In this document: piece by piece, positions 26,194 to 33,950 of the stretch
Layout of the letters: every line of letters begins with the position of its first letter
Position numbering within the stretch: the first letter of the stretch is position 1
Origin: DASSUW01 sp963789005
GTDB lineage: Bacteria > Actinomycetota > Thermoleophilia > Solirubrobacterales > Solirubrobacteraceae
Reading direction: 5' to 3'
DNA length: 64,000 nt
Assembly (NCBI GenBank): GCA_963789005.1
Contig: CAWBIZ010000015.1
Coordinates: 248,001-312,000, forward strand
Notes under the pieces: generated by a model
Told to the model about the DNA's origin: nothing
Databases searched by the model: none
Seen by the model: only the letters and a program-made list of their open reading frames with translations
Made by a program: the position numbers and the translations under genes

Positions 26194-27167
26194 CCGAGCA
26201 CCTCTTCGAGCAGGTCCGCGCGGGTCCACTCGAGCGTCCGCTCGAGGCCCTCGCGCAGCGACACCGCCGGCTCGAAGCCGAGCAGCTCGCGGGCCTTGGC
26301 GATCACCGGTGTGCGGTAGGCCACCTCGGCGCGATCGATGACCTCGGACTCGACCTCGACAGAGGGGACGAGCGACGCCACGAGCTGCGCGAGCCCGTTC
26401 GTGTCGACGGTCGCTTCCGGGTTGCCGATGTTGAAGATCTGGCCCGCGGCCGCCGGGGTGCCGAGCGCGAGCAGCACCGCGTCGACGAAGTCGTCGACGT
26501 AGCACCACGCCCGCACCGCGGAGCCGTCGCCGTACACGACGAGGCTCTCTCCGCGGGTCGCGGCGAGGCAGAAGTTGCGGATCGCGCCCTCGCCGGTCTG
26601 GCGCGGCCCGTAGATGTTGAACGGGCGCAGGACGGTGGCGGCGAAGTCGTGCGTCTCGCCGCCGCGGAGCACGAGGTGCTCGCCGGCGAGCTTGCTGGTG
26701 GCGTACACCCAGCGGCGCTCGGACGACGGTCCGATGGCGCACGGCGACTCCTCGTCGACGTCGTGCGCCTGCGGGCCGTGGACCTCGCTGGTGGAGAGGT
26801 AGATCAGGCGCTCCACGCCCGCCGCCACCACGGCGTCGACGACGTTGGCCGTGCCCTCGATGTTCACGCGCAGCGTCGTCTCGGGCTCGCGGTAGTAGCT
26901 CGACACGCCGGCGATCGCCGCGAGGTGCATGACCCCGTCGGCTCCGCGCACGACGTCGGCCACGGCCTCGCGGTCGCGGATGTCGCCTTCGACGAGCTCG
27001 ACGTTGGGCAGCGACGCGAGCTCGGTCGAGGCGAGCGAGTTGCGCCGCAGGCTGTCGAAGAGCACCAGGTCGGCGCTGCCGGCGAGGCGCTCGGCGATGT
27101 GCGAGCCGATGAAGCCCGCACCGCCGGTGATGACGTAGCGAGGCCGCTTGGTGACGTCGGAATCCAT
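26190..27167 (-). CDS. NAD-dependent epimerase/dehydratase (extended SDR)
   Basis: A 325-aa extended short-chain dehydrogenase. It has the cofactor loop VITGGAGFIGSHIAERL, VMHLAAIAGVS, YLSTSEVHGP, and the catalytic WVYATSKLAGEH (Tyr-x3-Lys), then LRPFNIYGPRQ. This set is typical of UDP-sugar 4-epimerases or decarboxylating UXS-like enzymes. ATG 27167 is chosen over a TTG six bases upstream. It sits between the Gfo/Idh gene (49-bp gap) and the dehydrogenase (overlap), consistent with a nucleotide-sugar operon. Whether it epimerises, dehydrates or decarboxylates cannot be decided from motifs alone. Confidence 0.85.
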   Translation of the reverse strand: MDSDVTKRPRYVITGGAGFIGSHIAERLAGSADLVLFDSLRRNSLASTELASLPNVELVEGDIRDREAVADVVRGADGVMHLAAIAGVSSYYREPETTLRVNIEGTANVVDAVVAAGVERLIYLSTSEVHGPQAHDVDEESPCAIGPSSERRWVYATSKLAGEHLVLRGGETHDFAATVLRPFNIYGPRQTGEGAIRNFCLAATRGESLVVYGDGSAVRAWCYVDDFVDAVLLALGTPAAAGQIFNIGNPEATVDTNGLAQLVASLVPSVEVESEVIDRAEVAYRTPVIAKARELLGFEPAVSLREGLERTLEWTRADLLEEVLG

Positions 27168-27216
27168 GCTCAAGGAACGCTCCCTGCGGTGCGGTTCTTC
27201 TGCGCCGGGAGGCCGG

Positions 27217-28308
27217 TCAGGCCGCGGCGCGCTCGAGCGGATCGTCGAGCAGGACGGGGTCGCCGCTGAGGTTCAGCGACGTCTCGGCCGCCTCGATCAC
27301 GGACACGACGTCGAGGCCCAGGCGGGCGTGCGAGCGCGGCTTCGAGCCCGTCCGGATCGCGTGCGCGAAGTCCTGCAGCTCGAGGCTCAGGGGCTCCGCC
27401 GCCTCGACCCGCGGGATGACGATGTCGCCGCTGCGGTAGCTCAGCTGGAACTCGCCGAAGTTGGCGGGCTCGGCGATCTCCATGCCGCGGTCGAAGATGC
27501 GCACCGACTCGTCGGCGGCCGTGTCGTCGTATTGGACCATCCGCTTGCTGCCCACGATCACCATCTCGCGCACCTTCTTGGGCGCGAGCCAGGAGATCTG
27601 CACGTTGGCCGTGACCCCCGAGGCGAAGGTCAGCGTGATGAACGACACCTCCGGGTTGTGCTCGCGGAAGATGCACCGCGCCGAGGCGCTGACCTGCGTG
27701 ACGGGCTCGTCGAGCAGGTAGAGCAGGATCGAGACGTCGTGCGGCGCGAGGTCGCAGATGACGCCGTCGGGCTGGTACTTGCCGAGGTTCATGCGCGACG
27801 AGGTGACGAAGTACACCTCGCCGAGCGCGCCGTTGCGGATCAGGTCGCGGACCTTGTTGACCGGCGGGCTGTAGAGGAACGTGTGCCCGGGCATGAGCAC
27901 GAGCCGGCGGCTGTCGGCGATCGCCACGAGGTCGGCGGCCTCGGCGGTCGTCCGCGCCAGCGGCTTCTCGACCAGGACGTGCTTGCCGGCGTGCAGCGCG
28001 GCGCTCGCGATCGCGTGGTGCGTCCGAGGCGGCGTCGCCACCAGCACGGCGTCGAGCGTCGGGTCGGCGAGCACGTCGGCGAGCTCCGAGAAGACCGGTA
28101 CGCCGGGCACGCGCTGCTGGAACGCCGCCGCGCGGTCCTCGTCGCGCTCGCACAGCGCCGCGAGCTCGAGCTCGGGGCGCTCGATCACGTTGCGGGCGAG
28201 GTTCGGGCCCCAGTAGCCGTAGCCGACCACGGCGATCCGGAGCGGTGCGGGCTGCTCGGATCCGACGCGTGCGAACCGCCGTCCTGGCGGCTGATCTCCG
28301 AGGGTCAT
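27217..28308 (-). CDS. Gfo/Idh/MocA family oxidoreductase (WbpB-like)
   Basis: A 363-aa NAD(P)-dependent oxidoreductase. The Rossmann part has RIAVVGYGYWGPNLARNVIE and LVATPPRTHH, followed by the family motif GKHVLVEKPLA with the catalytic Lys. The second domain has ICDLAPHDVSILLYLLDEPV with the active-site His and Asp. In glycan clusters, the group GxGxWGxNLxRN oxidises C3 of a UDP-uronate (WbpB-like), which a DegT enzyme then aminates (WbpE-like). Such an aminotransferase lies directly upstream with a 4-base overlap, supporting that assignment. Other sugar substrates cannot be excluded. Confidence 0.85.
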   Translation of the reverse strand: MTLGDQPPGRRFARVGSEQPAPLRIAVVGYGYWGPNLARNVIERPELELAALCERDEDRAAAFQQRVPGVPVFSELADVLADPTLDAVLVATPPRTHHAIASAALHAGKHVLVEKPLARTTAEAADLVAIADSRRLVLMPGHTFLYSPPVNKVRDLIRNGALGEVYFVTSSRMNLGKYQPDGVICDLAPHDVSILLYLLDEPVTQVSASARCIFREHNPEVSFITLTFASGVTANVQISWLAPKKVREMVIVGSKRMVQYDDTAADESVRIFDRGMEIAEPANFGEFQLSYRSGDIVIPRVEAAEPLSLELQDFAHAIRTGSKPRSHARLGLDVVSVIEAAETSLNLSGDPVLLDDPLERAAA

Positions 28309-29450
28309 GACGCCTCCTGGTCATCGAAGTCCTGCACCGCGCCGGTGATGCGCGCGATCTCGTCGTCTGTCATCTGCGGGAACAGCGGCAGCGTGCAGAT
28401 CTGCTCGGCCAGTCGCTCCGCGACCGGCAGGCTCCCGGCGCCGAGGCCGAGGTCGGCGTACGCGCCCGTCCGGTGGATCGGGATCGGGTAGTGCACGGCG
28501 GTGGCGACCCCGCGCTCTGAGAGGAACGCTCGCAGCGCCTCGCGGCGCTCGCTGCGCGCCACGAACAGGTGGTACACGTGGTCGCCTTCGGGGGACGCCA
28601 TCGACGGCAGCTCGAGGCTCGTGCCCACGAGGCCGGCGCGGAGCCGCGACGCGACGCGCCGCCGGTCGTCGTTCCAGCCCTCCAGCCGGCGCAGCTTCAC
28701 GCGCAGCAGGGCGGCCTGGAGCGCGTCGAGCCGCGCCGTGGTGCCGACCAGGCTGTGGTGGTAGCGCGGGCCCTCGCCATGCGAGCGCAGGAGCCGCACG
28801 GTGCGCGCGAGCTCCGGGTCGGAGGCCACGACCGCGCCGCCGTCGCCCCACGCGCCGAGGTTCTTGGTCGGGTAGAACGAGAAGCACCCCAGGTCGCCGA
28901 ACGTGCCGACCCGCTGGCCCTCGTAGCGGGCGCCGTGGGCCTGCGCGCAGTCCTCGATCACGGCCAGGCCCGCGGCCCGGGCGACGTCGAGCAGCGGCGT
29001 CATGTCGACGGTAGAGCCCATCAGGTGGACGGGGATCACGCACCGGGTGCGGGCCCCGATCGCGGCCTGCAGCGCCTCGGGGGTGATGAGGTGCGTCTCG
29101 GGGTCGACGTCGACGAGCCGCGGCGTGGCGCCGGCGAGGCTGACGGCCTCGGCGGTGGCGATGAACGAGTTCGCGGGCACCACGACCTCGTCGCCCGGCC
29201 CGATCCCCAGCGCGCGCAGCGCGAGCACGATCGCCTCGGTGCCGGACGAGACGCCGATCGCATGCTCGGTCTCGCAGTAGGCGGCGAACTCCTCCTCGAA
29301 GGCCTCGAGCTCGGTGCCCATCGTGAAGGCGCCGGTGGAGGCGACGCGCTCGACGACCTCGAGCAGCTCCTCGAGCAGCGCCGGTTCGGCCGGGTCGAGC
29401 TTGAGCAGGGGCAGCTGAGCCGCCGGGGCGGCGAACGACGGCGCGGCCAT
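28305..29450 (-). CDS. DegT/DnrJ/EryC1 family aminotransferase (WbpE-like)
   Basis: A 381-aa PLP enzyme with the family landmarks VGVSSGTEAIVLALRALGIG, PANSFIATAEAV, VIEDCAQAHGARYEGQ and the PLP-binding Lys in FSFYPTKNLGAWGDGGA. LxxWNDDRRR and the late VYHLFVxR pattern are usual for 3-amino sugar transaminases (WbpE/DesV/FdtB types). The ATG at 29450 is the last base of the sigma-factor stop; a GTG just before it (29453) is also possible. Its partner is the Gfo/Idh oxidoreductase downstream. Together they could convert a 3-keto UDP-sugar to a 3-amino sugar for the exopolysaccharide. Confidence 0.88.
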   Translation of the reverse strand: MAAPSFAAPAAQLPLLKLDPAEPALLEELLEVVERVASTGAFTMGTELEAFEEEFAAYCETEHAIGVSSGTEAIVLALRALGIGPGDEVVVPANSFIATAEAVSLAGATPRLVDVDPETHLITPEALQAAIGARTRCVIPVHLMGSTVDMTPLLDVARAAGLAVIEDCAQAHGARYEGQRVGTFGDLGCFSFYPTKNLGAWGDGGAVVASDPELARTVRLLRSHGEGPRYHHSLVGTTARLDALQAALLRVKLRRLEGWNDDRRRVASRLRAGLVGTSLELPSMASPEGDHVYHLFVARSERREALRAFLSERGVATAVHYPIPIHRTGAYADLGLGAGSLPVAERLAEQICTLPLFPQMTDDEIARITGAVQDFDDQEAS

Positions 29451-30157
29451 CACGCGGCCTCCGCGATCACGCGCGGCCGCACGGCCGGCGCGCAGTCGCG
29501 CTCGACGAGCGTGGAGCGCAGGGCGCCCCGGCCACGGTGGTGGAGGCCGTGCACGGACGGCTCGGACTTGGACATGCGGCCGGCGATCTCACCGGGGCTG
29601 AGGCCGACGAGGTGGCGCAGCACGATGACCTCGCGCTGGTCCTCGGGGAGCGCCTCGAGCGCCTCGCGCAGCGTCAGCGACGTCTGCTGGGCGTCACCCT
29701 GGTCGTCGCGGCGGGCGTCGAGCTCGCGCACCTCCTCGCACGGGATCGCGCGCCGCTGGCGCATGTGGTCGAGCGCCACGTTGCGGGCCACGCGCAGGAT
29801 CCACGCGGCGAAGGGGACGTCGCGCGCCTCGTACTTCGGCAGCGCGGTCATCAGCTTCGCGAAGACGTGCTGCGTGACGTCCTCGGCCTCGTGGTGGTCG
29901 CGGACGATGCTGCGGACGTAGCCGTACACGTTGTCGGCGTAGCGGACGTAGAGGAAGCGGAGCGCCTCCTGGTCGCCGGCCTTGGCGCGCGCGACGGCGT
30001 GGGTGACGGCGCGGCGCTCGCGCGCGGGGCCGTCCTGCAGGCTGGTGTGGGTCCTGAAGCGCCCCGTCGGCCGGGTGGATCCCAGCTCGTCGGCGTGCGC
30101 CCTCAAAGCATCGATCATCGGTGTCTTCTTGCCTTCCATGTCGTGAGCGCGGTTCAT
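29450..30157 (-). CDS. ECF-type RNA polymerase sigma factor
   Basis: A 235-aa sigma-70-family factor. Region 2 spans about 60-135 (FLYVRYADNVYGYVRSIVRD, EAEDVTQHVFAKLM, WILRVARNVALDHMRQRRAI). Region 4 spans about 160-215 (ALEALPEDQREVIVLRHLVG, LSPGEIAGRMSKSEPSVHGL). Region 3 is absent, as in ECF factors. No anti-sigma gene is adjacent; instead it lies between LuxR-type regulators and the glycan genes. The ATG at 30157 gives an extra about 45-residue leader; ATGs at 30139 and 30118 are alternatives. The 1-base overlap with the aminotransferase suggests it is part of the glycan operon and may control it. Confidence 0.85.
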   Translation of the reverse strand: MNRAHDMEGKKTPMIDALRAHADELGSTRPTGRFRTHTSLQDGPARERRAVTHAVARAKAGDQEALRFLYVRYADNVYGYVRSIVRDHHEAEDVTQHVFAKLMTALPKYEARDVPFAAWILRVARNVALDHMRQRRAIPCEEVRELDARRDDQGDAQQTSLTLREALEALPEDQREVIVLRHLVGLSPGEIAGRMSKSEPSVHGLHHRGRGALRSTLVERDCAPAVRPRVIAEAA

Positions 30158-30167
30158 CCGTGTCGGT

Positions 30168-30824
30168 TCAGGCAGCGACGCGCAGCGGCGAGTCGCCGTC
30201 CGCGCCGGTCAGTGAGGTGGGGTGGAGCAGCCCGTTGAGGTGGGCGTAGTGGCTGGCCTGCGTCCGGTTGGCCACGCCGAGCTTGCGGTAGACGTTCGAG
30301 AGGTGGAACTTGACCGTCTGCTCGGTCACCCACAGCGTCCCGGCGATCCGGCTGTTGGAGGCGCCCTGGGCGACGAGCGACAGGATCTCGAGCTCGCGCG
30401 GGGTGAGCGTGCTCACGGTCTCGTGCTGCGGGCCGCGTGGGCGGGCCGGCGCGAACGCGTGGAACACGTTCCCGCAGGCGACCTCGCGCAGCAGCAGCCC
30501 GAGGCTCGCGTGAGCGACGGTCTTGGCGAGCGCGGCGTCGGCGCCGGCGGCGCTGGCCTCGGCCAGCCGGGCGCCGTCCATGTTGGCCGTCAGCAGGACG
30601 ACCTTGGCGGCCGGCGCGGCCGTGCGGACGGCGCGCAGGTGGCCGAGCGTGGCGTCGTCGCGGCCATCGTCGACGACGATCACGTCGGGCCGGTGCCGCG
30701 CCACGGTCATGGCGCAGATGTCGCGGCCGCCGACGAAGCCGATGACCTGGCACGAGCTGTGGCGGAGCTCCCGCCGGATGACCTCGGCCGCCATCATGCT
30801 GTCGGCGACGATCAGGATTCGCAT
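30168..30824 (-). CDS. LuxR/NarL-type response regulator
   Basis: A 218-aa regulator. The receiver domain (1-120) begins MRILIVADSMMAAEVIRREL, with the likely phospho-acceptor Asp in PDVIVVDDGRDD and the conserved Lys in ALAKTV. The usual DD pair at the N-terminus is reduced to a single Asp, so phosphorylation may be weak. A LuxR helix-turn-helix follows at about 140-200: LTPRELEILSLVAQGASNSR, TVKFHLSNVYRKLGV. It lies 10 bases upstream of the ECF sigma gene and 12 bases after a stand-alone receiver gene. The three look co-transcribed at the head of the glycan operon. Confidence 0.85.
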   Translation of the reverse strand: MRILIVADSMMAAEVIRRELRHSSCQVIGFVGGRDICAMTVARHRPDVIVVDDGRDDATLGHLRAVRTAAPAAKVVLLTANMDGARLAEASAAGADAALAKTVAHASLGLLLREVACGNVFHAFAPARPRGPQHETVSTLTPRELEILSLVAQGASNSRIAGTLWVTEQTVKFHLSNVYRKLGVANRTQASHYAHLNGLLHPTSLTGADGDSPLRVAA

Positions 30825-30836
30825 CGTGCTATCTCC

Positions 30837-31241
30837 TCACGCCGCCAGAAGCGGGTCGATGGTCTGAAGTGCCGGCGTGCGGGCCGCGAGCACCTCGCCG
30901 AGCACCAGCTCGAGCGTCCGCTCGTCGGCCACGGCCGGAAGGACGGCGTCGGCGCCGGCCTCGAGGGCCCGGGGCAGCCAGGCCGCGTCGGGGCGCGCGG
31001 CGCGCACGACGATCGCCGCCTCGGGAGCGGCGTGGCGGGCACGGGCCACGGCCTCCAGGCAGCGGCTGGGGAACGCCAGCTCGTCGATGAAGATGAGATC
31101 GGGCTCAAGGCGCCGGATCAGCTCGACCGGCGGACGGGCGCTCAGGTGCCGGACGATGTCGACGCCCTTGAGGCAGTAGAGGGTCCGTGTGAGGGCCTCC
31201 AGCGTCGGCCCGCCGTCAGCGACGACGATGACTCGGGTCAT
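30837..31241 (-). CDS. Stand-alone degenerate receiver-domain protein
   Basis: A 134-aa protein corresponding to one receiver domain and nothing else. It has RVIVVADGGPTLEALTRTLY, PDLIFIDELAF with a possible phospho-acceptor Asp, and AIVVRAARPDAAWLPRALEA. The N-terminal acidic pair is reduced to AD, and the expected C-terminal Lys is missing (ADAVLPAV). It may be a pseudo-receiver that works by protein-protein contact. Its start overlaps the stop of the small helical gene by 4 bases. It probably modulates the neighbouring LuxR regulator or a kinase. Confidence 0.7.
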   Translation of the reverse strand: MTRVIVVADGGPTLEALTRTLYCLKGVDIVRHLSARPPVELIRRLEPDLIFIDELAFPSRCLEAVARARHAAPEAAIVVRAARPDAAWLPRALEAGADAVLPAVADERTLELVLGEVLAARTPALQTIDPLLAA

Positions 31242-31537
31242 CCTTGACCTCCTTGGATGGACTCGGCCGCGACGGGCGACACCTCGTCGAGGTGCTGCCG
31301 CAGGCAGACGAGCAGGGTCTGAAACGACTGGCGCTCGGTCTCAGCGAGCGCGCGGAAGGCGGCGGCGCAGTGGAGGTGTCCCTCGCTGCCCGCCTCGTAC
31401 TCGAAGAGCTTGAGCCGCGAGCACGCGTCGATCTTCGCGCTCAGCGCGCTCAGCAGGTTCTGGAGCGTCGCGCCGGCGGCGTGGGCGCTGCGGAGCTCGC
31501 TGAGGCTGATGGAGGATTCGAATCGCTCTGACGGCAC
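31238..31537 (-). CDS. Small alpha-helical protein of unknown function
   Basis: About 99 aa from the GTG at 31537; the frame is open further upstream, to a TTG at 31603. I do not recognise the family. It is predicted mostly helical, with SLSELRSAHAAGATLQNLLS and IDACSRLKLFEYEAGSEGHL, plus LVCLRQHLDEVSP near the end. Two His and three Cys residues are present, but not in a recognisable metal motif. It overlaps the receiver gene by 4 bases and is the first gene of the minus-strand regulatory run. A role as partner or adaptor of the receiver is an inference from position only. Confidence 0.5.
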   Translation of the reverse strand: MPSERFESSISLSELRSAHAAGATLQNLLSALSAKIDACSRLKLFEYEAGSEGHLHCAAAFRALAETERQSFQTLLVCLRQHLDEVSPVAAESIQGGQG

Positions 31538-31625
31538 GGCTCCCACTGTCCGTCGGAGCCACCCATCCGAACAGGGGAACTTTCGCGAGCGGCCTGAGGG
31601 CAATCTCCGACCGTGTAGGGGAGGC

Positions 31626-31647
31626 CCCCTGGCCGTACGTCCAGGGG
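31626..31647. promoter_or_regulatory. Perfect inverted repeat between divergent regulatory genes (operator candidate)
   Basis: CCCCTGG (31626-31632) and CCAGGGG (31641-31647) flank an 8-base centre that is itself symmetric (CGTACG). The site is in the 284-base spacer between the minus-strand regulator/glycan run (start 31537) and the plus-strand response regulator (ATG 31822). The position and 22-base symmetry fit a dimeric transcription-factor operator. A hairpin in a long leader RNA is the alternative. Nothing else coding is seen in this spacer. Confidence 0.45.
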
Positions 31648-31821
31648 AGGAAACTCACCCCCACCCTCACCGCCGAGGGGATATGCAGCCCGGACTGCAG
31701 GAAATTCGTTGTCTCATGGACGGAATTCGGACAGCCGATACCTAGTCAGGCGGCGAGGTTCGGGTTATGGTCTCTCGTTCCGGCTTCGCTCTGACGCTGG
31801 ATCGACGCTCATGGATGACGG

Positions 31822-32493
31822 ATGAAGAGAACGGATGACATGGAAGCCCTCCGAGTGATCGTGGCGGACGACGATCCGCTTGCGCGTCGGATGATCAGGA
31901 GCGCCCTGCAGGATGCAGGCTTCGTGGTCGTTGCCGAGGCGCGGAACGGCCGCGAGGCCGTCGAGTTGTGCCTCTACTACGCACCCGACGCCATCCTCAT
32001 GGACGTCGTGATGCCCGAGCTCGACGGGATCAGCGCGACGCGCCGGATCGTGGACGCGCGCCCCGACCAGCTCGTGATCCTCCTGACGGGGGCCGACGAG
32101 GAGATCGGGCTCGCGGGCCTGCAGGCAGGTGCCGGCGGCTACCTGAACAAGGACGTCGACATCGATGCCCTGCCACGTGCGCTCAAGGGCGCCATGGTGG
32201 GCGAGGCCGCGATCTCGCGCACGATGGGCGCGGTGCTGATCGAGCAGCTGCGCCGCGCGCCGGCGCGCGCCAACGGCAACGGCCTGCGCCCCGTCCGCAG
32301 CACGCTCACGGCGCGCGAGTGGGAGGTCCTCGACCTCCTGTGCGACACGAACACGATCGACGACATCGCACACGAGATGTTCCTCTCGACAGAGACCGTC
32401 CGGTCCCACGTCAAGAGCATCTACCGCAAGCTCGGCGTGAACTCGCGCGAGCAGGCGGTCGGCGAGGCCGAGCGCCTGCGCGCTGCCGGCTAG
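31822..32493 (+). CDS. NarL/LuxR-family response regulator, canonical
   Basis: A 223-aa response regulator with all receiver residues: the acidic cluster in VIVADDDPLARRMIRSAL, the phospho-acceptor Asp in DAILMDVVMPELDG, Thr in VILLTGADEE and Lys in GGYLNKDVD. The NarL-type helix-turn-helix is at about 155-215 (LTAREWEVLDLLCDTNTIDD, TVRSHVKSIYRKLGVNSREQ). It faces the soluble histidine kinase at 32579-33301, which is its likely cognate partner. Two hairpins separate their stops. Because it borders the operator-like palindrome at 31626, it may regulate itself and the divergent glycan run. Confidence 0.88.
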   Translation: MKRTDDMEALRVIVADDDPLARRMIRSALQDAGFVVVAEARNGREAVELCLYYAPDAILMDVVMPELDGISATRRIVDARPDQLVILLTGADEEIGLAGLQAGAGGYLNKDVDIDALPRALKGAMVGEAAISRTMGAVLIEQLRRAPARANGNGLRPVRSTLTAREWEVLDLLCDTNTIDDIAHEMFLSTETVRSHVKSIYRKLGVNSREQAVGEAERLRAAG

Positions 32494-32516
32494 GAGCGTG
32501 GGTCCCTAACCGGCCG

Positions 32517-32577
32517 CGGGTTTCGCCCTCTGGGCGAACACCCGCAAGGGAACCTGGCCCCCTGGGCCAGCGTTCCC
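32517..32577. terminator. Two adjacent hairpins between convergent genes
   Basis: Hairpin 1 (32517-32544) pairs CGGG and TCGCCC with GGGCGA and CCCG around a TCT loop. Hairpin 2 (32548-32577) pairs GGGAAC and CTGGCC with GGCCAG and GTTCCC around a short C/T loop. Both lie entirely between the response regulator stop (32493) and the histidine kinase stop (32579). They are the strongest stem-loops I see in the window and probably terminate both transcripts. Confidence 0.6.
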
Positions 32578-32578
32578 C

Positions 32579-33301
32579 CTAGACGGCCGGCAGGGTGAAG
32601 TAGAAGCGGTTGCCGCCCTCGGCGGGAACCACGCCGATCGTGCCGCCGTGGCGCTCGACGATCCGGCGGGCGATCGTGAGGCCGAGCCCGGCCCCGCGCG
32701 CACGGCGCTCGCCCTGGCCGCGCTGGTAGGGCTCGAAGATGCGGGTGCGGTCCTCCGCCGGGATCACGGGGCCGTCGCTCTCGATCCACACCTTCCAGAA
32801 GGGTCCCTCGAGCACCGCGCCGAGCGCGATCGAGGCCTCGTGACGCGGGCTGAACTTGAGCGCGTTGATCAGCAGGTTGGCGAGCAGCCCGCTCAGCAGC
32901 GCCTCGTCGCCCGACACGGTCGGGAGCGCGCCGACGTGCAGGCGGACCGCGCGCTGGTCGATCTCCGGCCGGAGCATCTGCACGCACTCGGTCACGATCG
33001 CGCCGAGGTCGACGGGCCGCGGCGGGTCGCGCCGCTCGTTCGTGCGCGCGTCGTGCAGGATCGCCTCCAGCAGCAGCCGCATGCGCGACGCGGCGCGGCT
33101 GATGGTGGCGAGGTCGCGCCGGGAGTCCGCGTGGATCGACGCGTCCAGGCGGTCGGTGACGATCGCCACGTACGCCTCGGTCATCACCAGCGGCTCGACG
33201 AGCTCGTGCGCGGCCACCGCCGCGAACGCCTCGAGCGCCGCCTTCTCGCGCTCGAGCTCCTCGACCCGCGCCGAGAGCCGCTCCGCCTCAAGCTCCAGCA
33301 T
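32579..33301 (-). CDS. Soluble sensor histidine kinase (HisKA-HATPase)
   Basis: About 240 aa from ATG 33301, which is preceded by a strong ribosome site (GGGAGG, 9 bases upstream); ATG 33403 would add 34 residues. The N-terminus is a coiled coil (ERLSARVEELEREKAALEAF). The HisKA helix follows with AAVAAHELVEPLVMTEAYVA (phospho-acceptor His). The ATPase domain has the N box LANLLINALKFSP and the G box GAGLGLTIARRIVERHGG. There is no transmembrane or sensor domain, so it reads a cytoplasmic cue or a partner protein. Convergent with the canonical response regulator at 31822-32493, its probable partner. Confidence 0.83.
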   Translation of the reverse strand: MLELEAERLSARVEELEREKAALEAFAAVAAHELVEPLVMTEAYVAIVTDRLDASIHADSRRDLATISRAASRMRLLLEAILHDARTNERRDPPRPVDLGAIVTECVQMLRPEIDQRAVRLHVGALPTVSGDEALLSGLLANLLINALKFSPRHEASIALGAVLEGPFWKVWIESDGPVIPAEDRTRIFEPYQRGQGERRARGAGLGLTIARRIVERHGGTIGVVPAEGGNRFYFTLPAV

Positions 33302-33512
33302 TGCCTGCGACCTCCCTGTCCTGCTTCGAGCGCGCCGACCGGAGCGCAGCGCGTCGCCGCGCAGCGTCACCGCCGACTGCGCACTTCGTTCCGATGGCGT
33401 CATGCCTGTACACAACCTCCGGGCCGGGGTCGCCGAACATCCGTTCCGACAGCGCAAGCATCGCAGGAGCAAAGGTTCCGCCACATACAACACTGGTCCA
33501 TTGCGCCACTTC

Positions 33513-33542
33513 AGAATCCCTCATCGGCATGTCATCCGTCAA
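33513..33542 (-). promoter_or_regulatory. Candidate sigma-70-type promoter of the histidine kinase
   Basis: On the minus strand TTGACG (33542-33537) is followed after 18 bases by GATTCT (33518-33513), in the right orientation for the kinase gene. The surrounding 33302-33596 spacer is 295 bases long, less GC-rich than its neighbours, and contains no gene I can support. On the plus strand a TAGAGT hexamer at 33578-33583 may be the -10 element of acpS. Confidence 0.35.
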
Positions 33543-33596
33543 GTGCGATAACGGTACGGTGACGCGAATCTGGCGGGTAGAGTCGGCGCCCGCGAA

Positions 33597-33950
33597 ATGG
33601 GGCGCGTAGGCATTGACCTGTTGGAGATCGACCGGCTCGAGCGCGCGCTGGCGCGGCGCCCGCGTCTGGCCGCCCGCCTGTTCACGCCGGGCGAGCTCGA
33701 CTACGCCGCCGGCTGCGCGCGGCCGGCGATGCAGCTCGCCGCGCGTTTCTGCGCCAAGGAGGCCGTCGTCAAGGCGCTTTCGCTCGAGAGCTGGGACCCG
33801 CACGACATCGAGGTCGTGGGCGGTGGGGGCCCACCGGTCATCAGGCTGACAGGGCGTGTCGCGGAGCGCGCGCGAGAGCTCGGCGTCGAGGTGGCGGTGT
33901 CGCTGACGCACACGCGCGGGATGGCGGGAGCCGTGGCGGTCGCCGGATGA
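33597..33950 (+). CDS. acpS: Holo-[acyl-carrier-protein] synthase
   Basis: A 117-aa AcpS-type phosphopantetheinyl transferase of normal length. The N-terminal VGIDLLEIDRLERAL has the Mg-binding Asp. FTPGELDYAAG and ARFCAKEAVVKALSLE give the W/F-x-x-KEA-x-x-K signature with the catalytic Glu and Lys. VSLTHTRGMAGAVAVA is the C-terminal strand. It transfers 4'-phosphopantetheine from CoA to the ACP serine. It overlaps the NAD(P)HX repair gene by 4 bases, the start of a plus-strand housekeeping operon (acpS-nnr-CBS-alr-cca); the acpS-nnr-alr order is common in actinobacteria. Confidence 0.93.
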   Translation: MGRVGIDLLEIDRLERALARRPRLAARLFTPGELDYAAGCARPAMQLAARFCAKEAVVKALSLESWDPHDIEVVGGGGPPVIRLTGRVAERARELGVEVAVSLTHTRGMAGAVAVAG

